Of a stretch of DNA of 64,000 nucleotides, positions 25,601 to 36,893 are shown one piece after another. Origin of the DNA: Pieris napi (taxonomy: Eukaryota; Arthropoda; Insecta; Lepidoptera; Pieridae); assembly GCF_905475465.1 (NCBI RefSeq), contig NC_062235.1:6396001-6460000 (forward strand), read 5' to 3'. How positions within the stretch are numbered: the stretch's first letter is position 1; the number at the start of each line of letters is the position of its first letter. The notes under the pieces were generated by a model, which worked only from the letters and a program-made list of their open reading frames with translations, was not told where the DNA came from and did not search any database. Made by a program: the position numbers and the translations under genes.

Positions 25601-28600
25601 GTTATCAAGTCAGCTACTTACCCGCAGAACTCCATTTTGAATTCATAAAAACAAAATAATTTTCTAAATAGATGTTTTTTCCAGCATTTACCTTAAGTAG
25701 TATTTATTAGAATTTAATGAAAATAATTATTAAATTCTAGCGGATTTATGCATATCACGATTAGGAGTTCCCGTGAAATGTATTCATATAATGAACGTTG
25801 ATGAGCCAATTAAAATTGATGGGGTCGAAGTTACAGCCATTGATGCGAACCAGTGAGTTATTACTCAATACTTAAATAACTTACTGTATTTTCCTCGGAC
25901 GAATTAATCATAATTGACATTTCAAGATGTGTAAAAAGGTTTTTTTCATTTGGTGTTGCTATAAAAGAGAAATTAAAATTCGAATTATATTTGGTGTAAA
26001 GAAAAAAAATACATAAACAATGCATATGTCAACGTAAAATTGTAAACACCGTTAGATTGTAATCTATCTCGCGAGATTATAAACTGTCGAAAGATTGTGA
26101 ACCTCAGCGTACTGCTTACAATTTAACGTATTATTATTCGGTAGATTGTACTACACTAACTTAGTTATCATTCAAACTTCTTTGGTCAATTACAGATTAA
26201 TTTTACTTCCCAACAATTTCATATAACTACCGAATAATAACACGTTAATTTGTAAGCAGTTCGTTGAGGTTCACAATCTTTCGACAGTTTACAATCTCGC
26301 GAGATATATTACAATCTAACGGTGTTTACAATTTCACGGTGACACATATACCATTTACCATTATTTATTGGGGTCTTAAAGAATTGAATGTTGTCAATTA
26401 AATATGTTCTACTACTTGTACTTCTAGAGATAACTTCTAATAAACTTTGTTATACTTTATTTTATTGGTTTTCATATTATAAAAATATGATAGTACGAAA
26501 ACCATATACCTAGATACTTGTCGGTAAAATAAATAAAAAAATTATTCAACGAAGTTCCCGGAAAATGTCAAAGTCGTTTAATATAGAGTAGTCATTATCA
26601 GAGTTTTCCCCACTCAAAGAACACTTGAGAAACTTTTCCATTTGACCAAGAAACTTGAGAACAATATCATGGCGGTCAAAGCCAGACTGGAACAACATTA
26701 ATCATCATCAATAGCCTTTTTCCATTTTGCTCCGTATAAGGAAACTTATTTTTATTACATATACTTACTCTTTAGTCGCGTTCTTCATTACTGAAGGTCA
26801 TGTTGATGATGCATAGCTTCCTGCATTCCTGTCATGGGCAACCCTTACCGCTTGTGTAATATAAGGCTTGTAAGGAACGAACAAATAAGGTCAGCTAGTC
26901 GGGTCTCTTGAATTTCACTCTACCGCTCACCACAATTTATCGGGACCTCTGCGTACTATTTGCCCAAAGAAGGTCAAGATCCTTTGTGTAACACACTGAA
27001 GAAAGACGGGTTGTAACTTGTAGTTGTGCCAGAATTGACAAATTCTGTCCGTTTCCGAATCCTGAGCCTCCGCCTTCATCACCACATTTCGAAATCTATC
27101 CTCTTTCTTTCGGATGCTCGCACAGTCCAAGTTTCAGCGCCTTATAAAAAAATGGGGAACCCAGATATTGCGATTTTTCCATATTCGCCGTAGTTTTGTC
27201 ATGGCGTTTCGGGTGATTTGTATTCTTTACCGAATTTTCTTTTCATAGCCGTCCCTGCTCAATAAAGATCCGAGCTAGTTGAATTCGCCTTCTAGGGCTT
27301 AAGTTCGCCAATCGTCGGCATATGTACTTACTTTGTTTTCCCCATTTTCATATTTATCACATATATCGAATACAACTACGTCAAGCCGACATTAAACACA
27401 AACTAATAAAAATCTCCATGAATTTTATTTTTAAACAATTTTCTATATAAAATGTATCCGTATGTGTCAAAAAAATACTATGCAATGTTGTACAATAAGC
27501 ATTATTTTTATTCATTTGGAGTTAGCTAATTATAAATTTGCAGCTCGACTTGCCGTTGAGTTTTGGGACACCAGTATACACATTAAACATTAGACTATTA
27601 AAATTCACGAGGATTAAAAAAAAAACAATTTTGCTATTAGCACGGGATTATCACAAGCGATTATAAAGTTAACGAATTAAAACATTCCTAACAAAGCTTT
27701 CTAAAACCTCAACCAATGTACTGACGCGATTCATTTTTAATTTAAAAAAAAAAACATAATATCGAATTCGCAAAAGCAACATTGAATGATTTGTTTAACG
27801 GATTATAAATTATGTATTAAATATTTAGCAACATATCTTTAACTTTTCAATGCTTCTTTTAAATAATTGCTAAGATACACTTGTCTTTAAAACTATGTAT
27901 TACGATAGTTTATAATTAATTCATACATTTTTGTTATAAAGTGCACTTAAATATTTATTATTAAATCGCTATTGATGGGAATACAAAAAGATCAGTCTTA
28001 TGTGAATACGTAATAACATTACGAGAAGTCTATTATATAATACTTTACATTTCAGTTGCCCTGGTGCAATAATGTTAATCTTCACACTGCCTAGTGGCAA
28101 AAGCATGCTACACACTGGCGACTTTAGGGCTTCACCGATAATGGAATCCTATCCCGTTTTCTGGAATAAAGATATCCATACTGTATATCTGGATACAACG
28201 TAAGTTTATCTATACTTATTAAGAGGAGGAATGAATTGTATTTTTGTGTCCAGTAAACTTAAAAACTACGTGACCGATTTTTGTCATTATTAGAATGCTA
28301 CGTTATCACAGTGTCCAATACAAGCCGGGATGGGACAATCGTAATAAAAAAAAGATGCCTTTTCTAACTCTTGAGATCCTTACACTTTGAATATTTGATT
28401 GAGTTCTAATTAAATTTAAAAAAATTACAAATTAAGTAAAGTATAATATCTTTTATATTTTTTTCCCATAGAACATTAGGTTTGCAATGGGAATCACCTA
28501 CACATAATAATATAATACATATATATATTTTACTGCATGTGAATTCGTTTACATGACAATATTAAAAAAGTGTAAGCAGGAATTTATTATGTGGACTTTG

Positions 28601-31600
28601 AACTCTTTTTTGTTTAAATTTAAATATGATTATTGTCAGAAAAATACGATTTCTTGCTCCAAAATGCGCAATACATTTAATTTAACACATTGCAATATCT
28701 GCAAATATCTTCACTTGTTCTACATACTAGTACTAAAACACCACTAAAATGGGTAATTGCAGGTACTGCAACCCTAGATATGATTTCCCTACACAAGATG
28801 AAAGTTTGGAAATGGCGTTATACCACCTTCGACAAAAGAAGGCGGCCCTGGAAACGGCCAAGAAGAAGTTCTCGTCTGTCCTTATCGTTTGCGGGACCTA
28901 TACGATTGGTATGCTAGTTTTATCCATAGATCTCCCTTCTAGGTGCTAAATGTGCCAAATACTGGACTCAATAATTACTTAAGTTTTTATTGAAATTATT
29001 TACCATCTGACTTGTATCTTATCTCTTAAACTCCATAAATATTATCAGCGTTTTACATTTATATAGAATTGAAGAATTCTTTACCGATAAAAATTGTTTT
29101 TGACAAAAGAGCTTTATTCAGAACGCGAAAGAATTTATCGCTGATATGATTCAATAAGTATAACAGTTCTCTTCATAAAACCTCATAGTAGGGTAGTATA
29201 TAGGTATATTTACCTTTACTCTGGTAATTTTTATTGCATTAAATACTAAAAACTTAGTTTTTAACAAGCAACCAACTTACATTTCAAGGTGATTATTAAA
29301 AATTACAATCCAAAAGTTAATTCTCAACGTAAATCTAATCTTTTTGCAGGCCAAGAAATGAGAAAAAAATCTAATCTTTCAAAATCTGTCAATAATTTTT
29401 TTTTTCAGTCGAGATTATGACTCGAATTACGAATTATAATATAGACCAGAAGTCCTAGTTATTCTCGTATTTCTTCAGTCTGCTTTCTTTTAACTAAATT
29501 ACTTCTTTTAACTAAATTAAGTGTGTATAGTGTATGACAAAAAAAGACAAACATATATTAGTAACAACGGTGCAAATAGATTTTTTATGTAAATGTAGGT
29601 AAGGAGAAATTCTTTTTGGGAATGGCGCGTCGTGTGGGTTGTACTGTATGGGCTTGTCCAGAGAAGGACCGAGTCCTCCAAGCAGTGGAGGGGCGTAGCT
29701 TTAGCCACGCTCCACCGCAATCGTGCCAACTTCATGTAGTTCCTATGAGAGATCTTACGCATGAGGTATATTTTTTAATGATTATTTTATATCTAATATA
29801 TCCATAATATCATAATCTGTGCTCTCAATATTTAAAAATACAAGTACATAATAATTGTTAGGAGTTAACCTTAGGTTTCCTAGAAAAGCAGTGCCGTTAT
29901 CTAACGGCCGTAATGTAGCGTTGGGTGACGTCACCCATACGTCGTCTATAAATAACATCGGAGTAGGTTTCCTGGAGAACGTTGAGTGCTGTCATTTGCA
30001 TGACGGCCGTCATAGCGGTGATAAACATTAGTTCAACGTTTTTCGCGTGTAGCGGTGCCCATATTTAATTATTACAATGAGTGGAAACGTGACTTGGACG
30101 AGCGAAAATGATGCTTTTTTGCATTATGTTAAAAAGTAAAGACGGCCGTTATTAACAACCGTAAAATGACGGCCGTTAGTTAACCGCACCGCTTTTCTAG
30201 GAAACCTAAGCTTTAGTTACATAATAAAAATAATAGGTACTCACATAATAAAAAATATTTTATTATGACTAAAATGTTGGGAATGTCAATTTTTATTGCT
30301 TTGCCTTAAGGGACTTTATAAGTATCTATCAAAGAGATACCCATATAAATTTATTTTAATTTATCTTTACGAATCCTGAACTCGTAACTAAAAATATATT
30401 TTGAACATGGCTGTCCACACGTTTTGGAATAGATGCATTCGATCAGTTGCAATATAATGGAGAGCAAATCTCATAGTGTCTCATAGTGAGTAGTATTTTT
30501 TTATATAAGCTACCCATTTAAAAGCCAAACATTAGACCAATCCACGAGATATACACGCTTATAATATAAGTTATATACGATTTATAATACCAGATACATT
30601 TTCAGAAGCTACGGAGCTATTTGGACAGCTTGCAAGGGGCGTTTTCAGAAATAGTCGCGTTTAAGCCAAGCGGTTGGGAGAATGGAAGGAACTCGTGCGT
30701 CGAAAAGGACTCTGTTACGATACATGGTAATTTATTTTAGGTTTTATTTTGTACATAATAATTGATTCAATAAAAAAAAAACATACATTAGGACAAGCGA
30801 CTTCGCCATGGTCACGTGACTAAGCTTGGGCGTAAATTTGGTGTTTCTGTAATGGGTCACCCCGTCAATGTATGCGTCAGCTATGAATTTTCAGCATCGA
30901 CATTATACAGCATCAACTCATCTTATTTGACTAAAATCAGGGCGAAACATATAACCCCTAATAATAATTGTAAAAAACTACAGGATTTAAATGCGTTTAA
31001 TTACCACCTCCTCCGCCTTCTTGTCGTTTTTTTGTTGACCATACATTATATAATATAAAAAATTTACTCTTAATTTCAATAAATTTGTAAAAGTCTGCAA
31101 TATGTTTTTCAGGTATACCATACAGTGAACATTCAAGTTTCTCCGAAATGATTCGCTTTGTTAAGTTTTTGAAACCAAAGCAAGTGATTCCAACTGTCGA
31201 CATTACTGGCGGCATCAAGGCTGTGCAGGTAATTTCATAACATTGTGGCGTATAAAGCTACGGTTTCGTAGAAAAGCGGTGCCGTTAACTAACGGCCGTC
31301 TTTACGGTGGCCAAGCTGTGGTTTCCTAGAAAGTAGTGCGACCGTATTTTTGTAGTGTGTTCCAATTTCGTTCCACAAATTTTGCTTCATCTGAGCTTGT
31401 CTGTACTCTTTGGATTTGATATTGTACAAAGCTGATTTTCAACAAAATCAATTAATTGTTCATCATTTTCGCTCGCCCAAGTCATTGTATTAATTAAATA
31501 TGCGCACCGCTACACGCGAAAAACGTTGAACTACTGTTTATCACCGCTATGACGGCCGTCATGCAAATGACAGCACCGCTATTTGACGTTACGGTGACAC

Positions 31601-31964
31601 TCAACGTTCTCTAGAAAACCTACTCCGATGTTATTTATAGATGGGTGACGTCACCCAACGTTACATTACGGCCGTTAGATAACGGCACCGCTTTTCTAGG
31701 AAACCGTAGCTTAAGACGGTAGTCCTAAGTACGAAGATTGTGTTTAATGCTTTTTATCTTAATCAAATCAACGGTGTTGTAATACAAACCAAATTTAGTT
31801 TTAAGCTTCAAAATATTTCAATAACCACACAATAAATGCTTTGATGACGTCATTTACAGAAATACTTTCCGTGCCCCCTGATATACAAGGAAGATTTGCA
31901 GAATCAGAGCAAACTGACGGATTACATTAGCATACAGTGTCGACACCAGCCCGCCATAACCTGA
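22672..31964 (+). CDS. Snm1: DNA interstrand-crosslink repair nuclease SNM1A (DCLRE1A/PSO2)
   Basis: Nuclear 5'-3' exonuclease of the metallo-beta-lactamase/beta-CASP family acting on crosslinked DNA. Exons (plus): 22672-22758, 22997-23074, 23322-24246, 24777-24917, 25741-25852, 28056-28199, 28763-28908, 29599-29765, 30606-30726, 31113-31228 and 31860-31964 (stop). All are GT-AG and in frame, 713 aa. The first 360 residues are Lys/Ser/Asn-rich and disordered; QQCINSYF (about 230-237) fits a PCNA-binding PIP box. The catalytic HxHxDH is LTHFHSDHYSGL (H387, H389, D391, H392), with later motifs NHCPGAIM and HTGDFR, then beta-CASP segments (LIVCGTYTIGKEKFF, PTVDITGG). Exon 2 was chosen to start at 22997 because the more obvious TTTTAG acceptor upstream gives stops. 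Closest family is DCLRE1A rather than Artemis or Apollo. Confidence 0.94.
26027..26344. mobile_element. MITE, TGTCA...TGACA ends, 4-bp TSD CATA
   Basis: A 318-bp element with inverted repeats of roughly 130 bp at both ends, including GTAAACACCGTTAGATTGTA and its inverted copy. CATA flanks both sides (26023-26026 and 26345-26348). A longer copy of the same family is at 34500-35249. It lies in a SNM1 intron. Confidence 0.8.
26800..27310 (-). mobile_element. Non-LTR retrotransposon ORF2 C-terminal fragment
   Basis: Minus-strand frames give SIRKKEDRF, then RICQFWHNYKLQPVFLQCV and QRILTFFGQIVRRGPDKL, the pattern at the end of insect endonuclease/reverse-transcriptase proteins (craniofacial-development-protein-2-like). 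Frames are broken. It lies in the long SNM1 intron between exons 5 and 6. Confidence 0.7.
29874..30206 (+). mobile_element. MADF/SANT-bearing MITE, copy A
   Basis: A 333-bp element bounded by GGTTTCCTAGAAAAGC and its inverted copy CTTTTCTAGGAAACC. It holds several ACGGCCGT motifs and a short ORF MSGNVTWTSENDAFLHYV on the plus strand, resembling the start of a MADF/SANT-type DNA-binding protein encoded by Harbinger-like transposons. Flanks are TTA and TAA. It lies in the SNM1 intron before exon 9. Confidence 0.75.
31262..31705 (-). mobile_element. MADF/SANT-bearing MITE, copy B (opposite orientation)
   Basis: The same family as the element at 29.9 kb but inverted. On the minus strand MTWASENDEQLIDFVENQL begins a MADF-like domain, and after a frameshift LYNIKSKEYRQAQMKQNLW continues it, so this copy retains more of the ancestral ORF. 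The left end has a short rearranged duplication of the terminus. It lies in the SNM1 intron after exon 10. Confidence 0.75.
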
Positions 31965-33160
31965 ATGTGTATTTAACAGGTAAATAGATATAAATAAATT
32001 AAAAAGGTGCGTCCTTATGTACGCGCGTAAGAAGTTAAACTTCTTTGGCATTATTAATAATACATACGGAGTTACCCTCAATTGTATTGAAGCACTTAGG
32101 AGGGTTGATGAGCACAGTTTTTTCACAAATATTTTCTAATATTGATTTAATTATTCAAATTAAATCACTTCTGATTATAATTCACACGCACATATAAAAT
32201 TCGCACTTGTATGAATGAATGAATAATGAGAGAAATAATGAAAACACGTGTTTTAAATTTAGAAACTCAAAGCATGTGGATAAATATTATAAATATACAG
32301 TGCCAACATGTGCCACTAACTTCATTCTGTTAATTTTGTGTCACTTAAAATTTTACTCATAAATTTTTCATAAGGCGCCTAAAGTATAACTTCAAAAATT
32401 AAGTTTCCTGTCCCAAAAATTGATCGATTCAGGATTGAAACGAAATTATCTTTAACTAAATTCTGTAAGATGTAATAAAAATACCGCTGTAAGACTTTTT
32501 GGTCTTTAAGATAATTTTGGCATTTATATATATTGTGTGGCAGAAGTATTTTTACAAAATATGTTAATCTACGTTAGGCCTTACGTAGAGATGTGGGGTC
32601 ACACTGTTCAGAGGAGTTGTTCGGATTAATACCTGCAGCTGAGTTTCATCATCGGACGTCGAGGCAGAGTACGAAATTCCACCCGTATCACCTCGACGTT
32701 CGCCGTTCCACAACTGAGCGTTTTTTCAAGGCAGTTGCCGCGCCCACTGAAGTATTTCCGAACCAATTCGACTTAGGGTCCTTCAAGAAAAGAGCGTACC
32801 AATTCTTAAAAGGCCGACAACGCACTCGCGAGCCCTCTGGCATTGAGTGTCCAAGGCCGGCGGTATCACTTAACATCAGATGAGCTTCCTGCCTGTTCTA
32901 TTAAAAAAAAAATTAATACACCGCCATCTAGCGAGTGACTTTATTATTAATAATAATATTTATTCAATATCTAGGTTCTAGGGAATTGAAGCTAGCTTCT
33001 ATGAAACTGCAAATAAATTCATACCGTTTTTTTGTTTCAGATTCAAAATTTTAATGTGGAATGCAAAACTGTCGTGACATGAACTCTGACATTTTTTTGA
33101 TATTGTTTAGCGTTTTAATATTTATGAAAATGTTGTATTTGTGAATATTTTTGAAATAAA
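31965..33160 (+). other. SNM1 spliced 3' UTR and poly(A) signal
   Basis: Fifteen nt past the TGA a donor (TTAACAG followed by GTAAAT, exon end 31979) appears. A strong acceptor TTTTTTTGTTTCAG ends at 33040, and the next 120 nt are non-coding and end in AATAAA at 33155-33160. An unspliced alternative end would use AATAAA at 31993-31998. The 1.06 kb intron contains a LINE 3' fragment. Confidence 0.5.
32560..32920 (+). mobile_element. LINE 3'-end fragment
   Basis: Reads FHHRTSRQSTKFHPYHLDV, STTERFFKA, then FDLGSFKKRAYQFLKGRQRT, the C-terminus of a widespread lepidopteran non-LTR ORF2, ending near an A-rich run. A second copy of the 3' part lies at about 40.9 kb. It is truncated at the 5' end. 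Confidence 0.75.
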
Positions 33161-33429
33161 CTTGTACATTTCGTAATATTAGTTTTTTTCCTAAATCCGT
33201 TAAATCTTATTGTTAATTAAGAATGTCTAAGTGGTGCAGAACCATTACATGACTACATCTGAGTTCGATTTCCGGCGAAACATTGACTTAAACACAATTG
33301 TCACAAGATTAAATTATAAATATTATATTTTAAATAGTAGTTATAGCAACCAACTCATGCGTCCCTGTGACGCCAATGCATTCAGTTCTGTCACGATACA
33401 AAGTAATCAAAAATAAATTAAAATATTTT

Positions 33430-33625
33430 ATTTTTGGAAGCTGAGCTTGCAAGACCAAGAAAAGTATGGGTTCGAAAATGGATTAATAGAAGACCCATTC
33501 ATGGCGCAAGCTACCAACTCTATAAGGAATTGGCTAATGAAGATACGACGGAATATTACTTTGCTCTTAGGTTGACCGAAGAGTCCTGCTGCCTGTTTTG
33601 GCAGGCACGCTGCGAGTAAGGGGCA
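33430..33625 (+). pseudogene. Harbinger-type transposase N-terminal fragment
   Basis: RPRKVWVRKWINRRPIHGAS followed by LYKELANEDTTEYYFALRL matches the region just before the DDE domain in PIF/Harbinger transposases as I know them. It stops at 33617-33619 and no catalytic domain follows. Confidence 0.65.
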
Positions 33626-34499
33626 AGGGCGCACGCGACGTCTCTACTCGCAAAAAAATAGAACACGCTTCTAATCACTTTACTACGCAACCAACTAATC
33701 AAAGTGAATACAGGCCTTAAGAACTAGTTGGTGACGTCACTGGCCACGTCGCCATGGCATCTCGGTGAGGTATAGCCCTATATGGTCTAAGATCCCGCTA
33801 TACAACGACCTTCACCGAGATGCTTATTTAATGAAACGTATTTTATATTTAATTTAATATGTCAATAAATATAATCCATATGGGTTGTCTAGCAAATTTC
33901 AGTCCAGAGTATGATTAATTAATAATTGAAAAAAAATATTTTTTGAAACATTTCACCGGTATGATTATTAGATAAATTCTATACCAATCGAAAGTATGAA
34001 GCCCATAGAATATGCAAACTTTATGCTGCCCATTCTTTTCCGGTCACAACTATCGGGTTGCCAGGTATAAACAGGTAAATCTGTACTAGCATTTGCAACG
34101 GTCTGTTTATTGAATGAAATTTAAATGAAATTAAAGATTATTTTATTCTGAACACGGTGGTATAGGGTTGGCTGCGAAAAATCAGTCCGAATTGCGGTTG
34201 TCGAATTTTAAAAAGTAAAATATTGCTCCAAGGGAATGTGTGCGACTGAGAGGTCCCAACCGACCATCCCATGCGATAGAAGAGGACACAGCATAGCAGC
34301 TGTTTAAAGTCCGTCCACTTAAAGGAAGAGAGTGCGCATGCTATTTGGGCTTGGAAAAGAAAAGGATAGCGATGGACTCGTATATACTATGCATCATTTT
34401 GGAGTAGTTTATTATTTAAATAGAGAAATTGTTATTTAATTTTTTTTTAATAAATTAATTATTTATGTGTATATTTTTTGTGACACTAAAGTATATATA

Positions 34500-35249
34500 T
34501 GTCACCGTAAAATTGTAAACACCGTTAGATTGTAAACTGTCGAAATATTGTGAACCTCAACGAACTGCTTACAATTTAACGTATTATTATTCGGTAGATT
34601 GTAATCTATCGAAGTGAAACCGTCAAATTGTGAAACGGTTCGCACCTCGCGCGCTGATTAATAGAACAGAATATGCCCCGCGCCACCATATTTGTTTGTT
34701 TGTTGTCGAATGTAAATTGATGTCGTGTTGTAAGTAACTCACAGCTTTAGAATTAGTTATATGAAATTATTGGGAAGTAAAATTAATCTGTGATTGACCA
34801 AAGAAGTTTGAATGATAACTAAGTTAGTGTTGGAAATGAAATGAAAGAAAATTGAACTAATTTTTCAATTTTAATTTGTGTTTGAAGAGAAAATATTGTT
34901 ACGTTTCTGATTTTTTTATTTTGATATATTTTTTTTTATCATGTCAGAATTATTGATTACCTACTAAGTAATAAATACTAATTTTTGAAGTGCATTCATT
35001 TTATTTGACCGATACCCTTGTTTCATTCCTAACTCTATGGACATATAACGGTCTACTATAAAGCCGACCAATCAGCGCTCGAGGTGCGTACCGTTTCACA
35101 ATTTGACGGCTTCACTTCGATAGATTACAATCTACCGAATAATAATACGTTAAATTGTAAGCAGTACGCTGAGGTTCACAATCTTTCGACAGTTTATAAT
35201 CTCGCGAGATAGATTACAATCTAACGGTATTTACAATTTTACGTTAACA
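34500..35249. mobile_element. MITE nested in foldback arm, 4-bp TSD TATA
   Basis: A longer (750-bp) member of the family at 26027-26344, with the same termini TGTCACCGTAAAATTG and inverted end, flanked by TATA (34496-34499 and 35250-35253). The other foldback arm has the same site empty, with the same length apart from the TSD and one base change. Confidence 0.85.
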
Positions 35250-35554
35250 TATACATCTTTAGTAAAAAAGAAGGTTATAGTGATTCATATATAATACTAG
35301 CCTGATTAAAAATATTGATTGAAAAAAATTAAAAAATGTACTACATGCAAATTATAAATCTATAAATGTAAACAGAGAAATTGAAGTAAATTGAAACTAT
35401 TGGAAAAAATTCAAAACCCATAAAAGTGAATTTTTTTAATCAGGGTAATCTTGCAAATTTTATTTTTATTATAAGAAGACAAAATAAAAAAACAACAATT
35501 AAAAAATTACTTCTATTTATTGTAAAAAATTAAAAATACAATTTTTTTTTAAAA

Positions 35555-35743
35555 TTATTCAGAATCCGAGTCATCGGACATAAAACTACGATCTTCAACT
35601 TCTGAATCTTCTTCGTCATCACTCTCTGTTTCAGTTTTTTCGACAATGTCTTCTATCTTTAAAGGTGTATGATCCCCAATGAATCCTACTGGTTTTAAAT
35701 ATTCATCTAAGAACCATCCGCAGTTCTCAGGCTCAAGTTTCAC
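35555..35743 (-). pseudogene. ORF fragment in the foldback loop, acidic C-terminus, family unknown
   Basis: Sixty-two codons open from about 35743, reading KLEPENCGWFLDEYLKPVGF, then GDHTPLKIEDIVE, then a run of Asp/Glu/Ser ending in SDDSDSE and a stop. An AATAAA follows on the same strand near 35517, so this looks like the terminal exon of a longer gene, either the element's own transposase or a captured host gene. No start of its own is convincing. I do not recognise the family. Confidence 0.4.
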
Positions 35744-36893
35744 ATATATTTATAGATTTATAATTTGCATGTAGTAATTTTTTTAATTTTTTTCAATCAA
35801 TATTTTTAATCAGGCTAGTATTATATATGAATCACTATAACCTTCTTTTTTACTAAAGATGTAAATATACTTTAGTGTCACATAAAAAATATACAAATAA
35901 ATAATTAATTGATAAAAAAAATTAAATAACTATTTCTCTATTTAAATAATAAACTACTCCAAAATGATGCATAGTATATACGAGTCCATCGCTATCCTTT
36001 TCTTTTCCAAGCCCAAATAGCATGCGCACTCTCTTCCTTTAAGTGGGCGGACTTTAAACAGCTGCTATGCTGTGTCCTCTTCTATCGCATGGGATGGTCG
36101 GTTGGGACCTCTCAGTCGCACACATTCCCTTGGAGCAATATTTTACTTTTTAAAATTCGACAACCGCAATTCGGACTGATTTTTCGCAGCCAACCCTATA
36201 CCACCGTGTTCAGAATAAAATAATCTTTAATTTCATTTAAATTTCATTCAATAAACAGACCGTTGCAAATGCTAGTACAGATTTACCTGTTTATACCTGG
36301 CAACCCGATAGTTGTGACCGGAAAAGAATGGGCAGCATAAAGTTTGCATATTCTATGGGCTTCATACTTTCGATTGGTATAGAATTTATCTAATAATCAT
36401 ACCGGTGAAATGTTTCAAAAAATATTTTTTTTAAATTATTAATTAAACATACTCTGGACTGAAATTTGCTAGACAACCCATATGGATTATATTTATTGAC
36501 ATATTAAATTAAATATAAAATACGTTTCATTAAATAAGCATCTCGGTGAAGGTCGTTGTATAGCGGGATCTTATACTAATATCTTTTATAATTATATCAA
36601 AGAGGTTAAATAAAAAATGAGCAATTTCTATCTATTTTTATTGCTACAACTAAAATCTACACGAGTACATCAAAAGTGAGAGAAAATTCATTTTACAGTT
36701 TGAATATAATATATTTAAAAGAATAAAATTATAACTTTTTTTAATTTACAAATTGTTTATGGTATGTAGCAGTGTGATTGTGTATTGTCTTAAGTGACGA
36801 ACAAAAAATAATATTAATATATTAGATTACTTCGAGGATGTGTATGGACTTAGTTACGAAAAAGTCGTTCTAAAATGTCGATTTTACACTAAG

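Larger units (their letters stand above)
33787..36571. mobile_element. Large foldback element with about 830-bp inverted arms
   Basis: The right arm (about 35745-36571) is the near-perfect reverse complement of the left arm, which is split into 33787-34499 and 35254-35375 by an inserted MITE. Each arm is about 830 bp. The outer end reads AGATCCCGCTATACAACGAC and its inverse, flanked by TA on both sides (a possible TA duplication). The unpaired centre of about 370 bp carries the end of an ORF and an AATAAA on the minus strand. It lies between the 3' ends of SNM1 and GNS, which converge. Confidence 0.88.

Noticed and set aside
32688..32876. Minus-strand frame in the LINE fragment
   Set aside because: Antisense shadow of the LINE ORF2 end on the plus strand.
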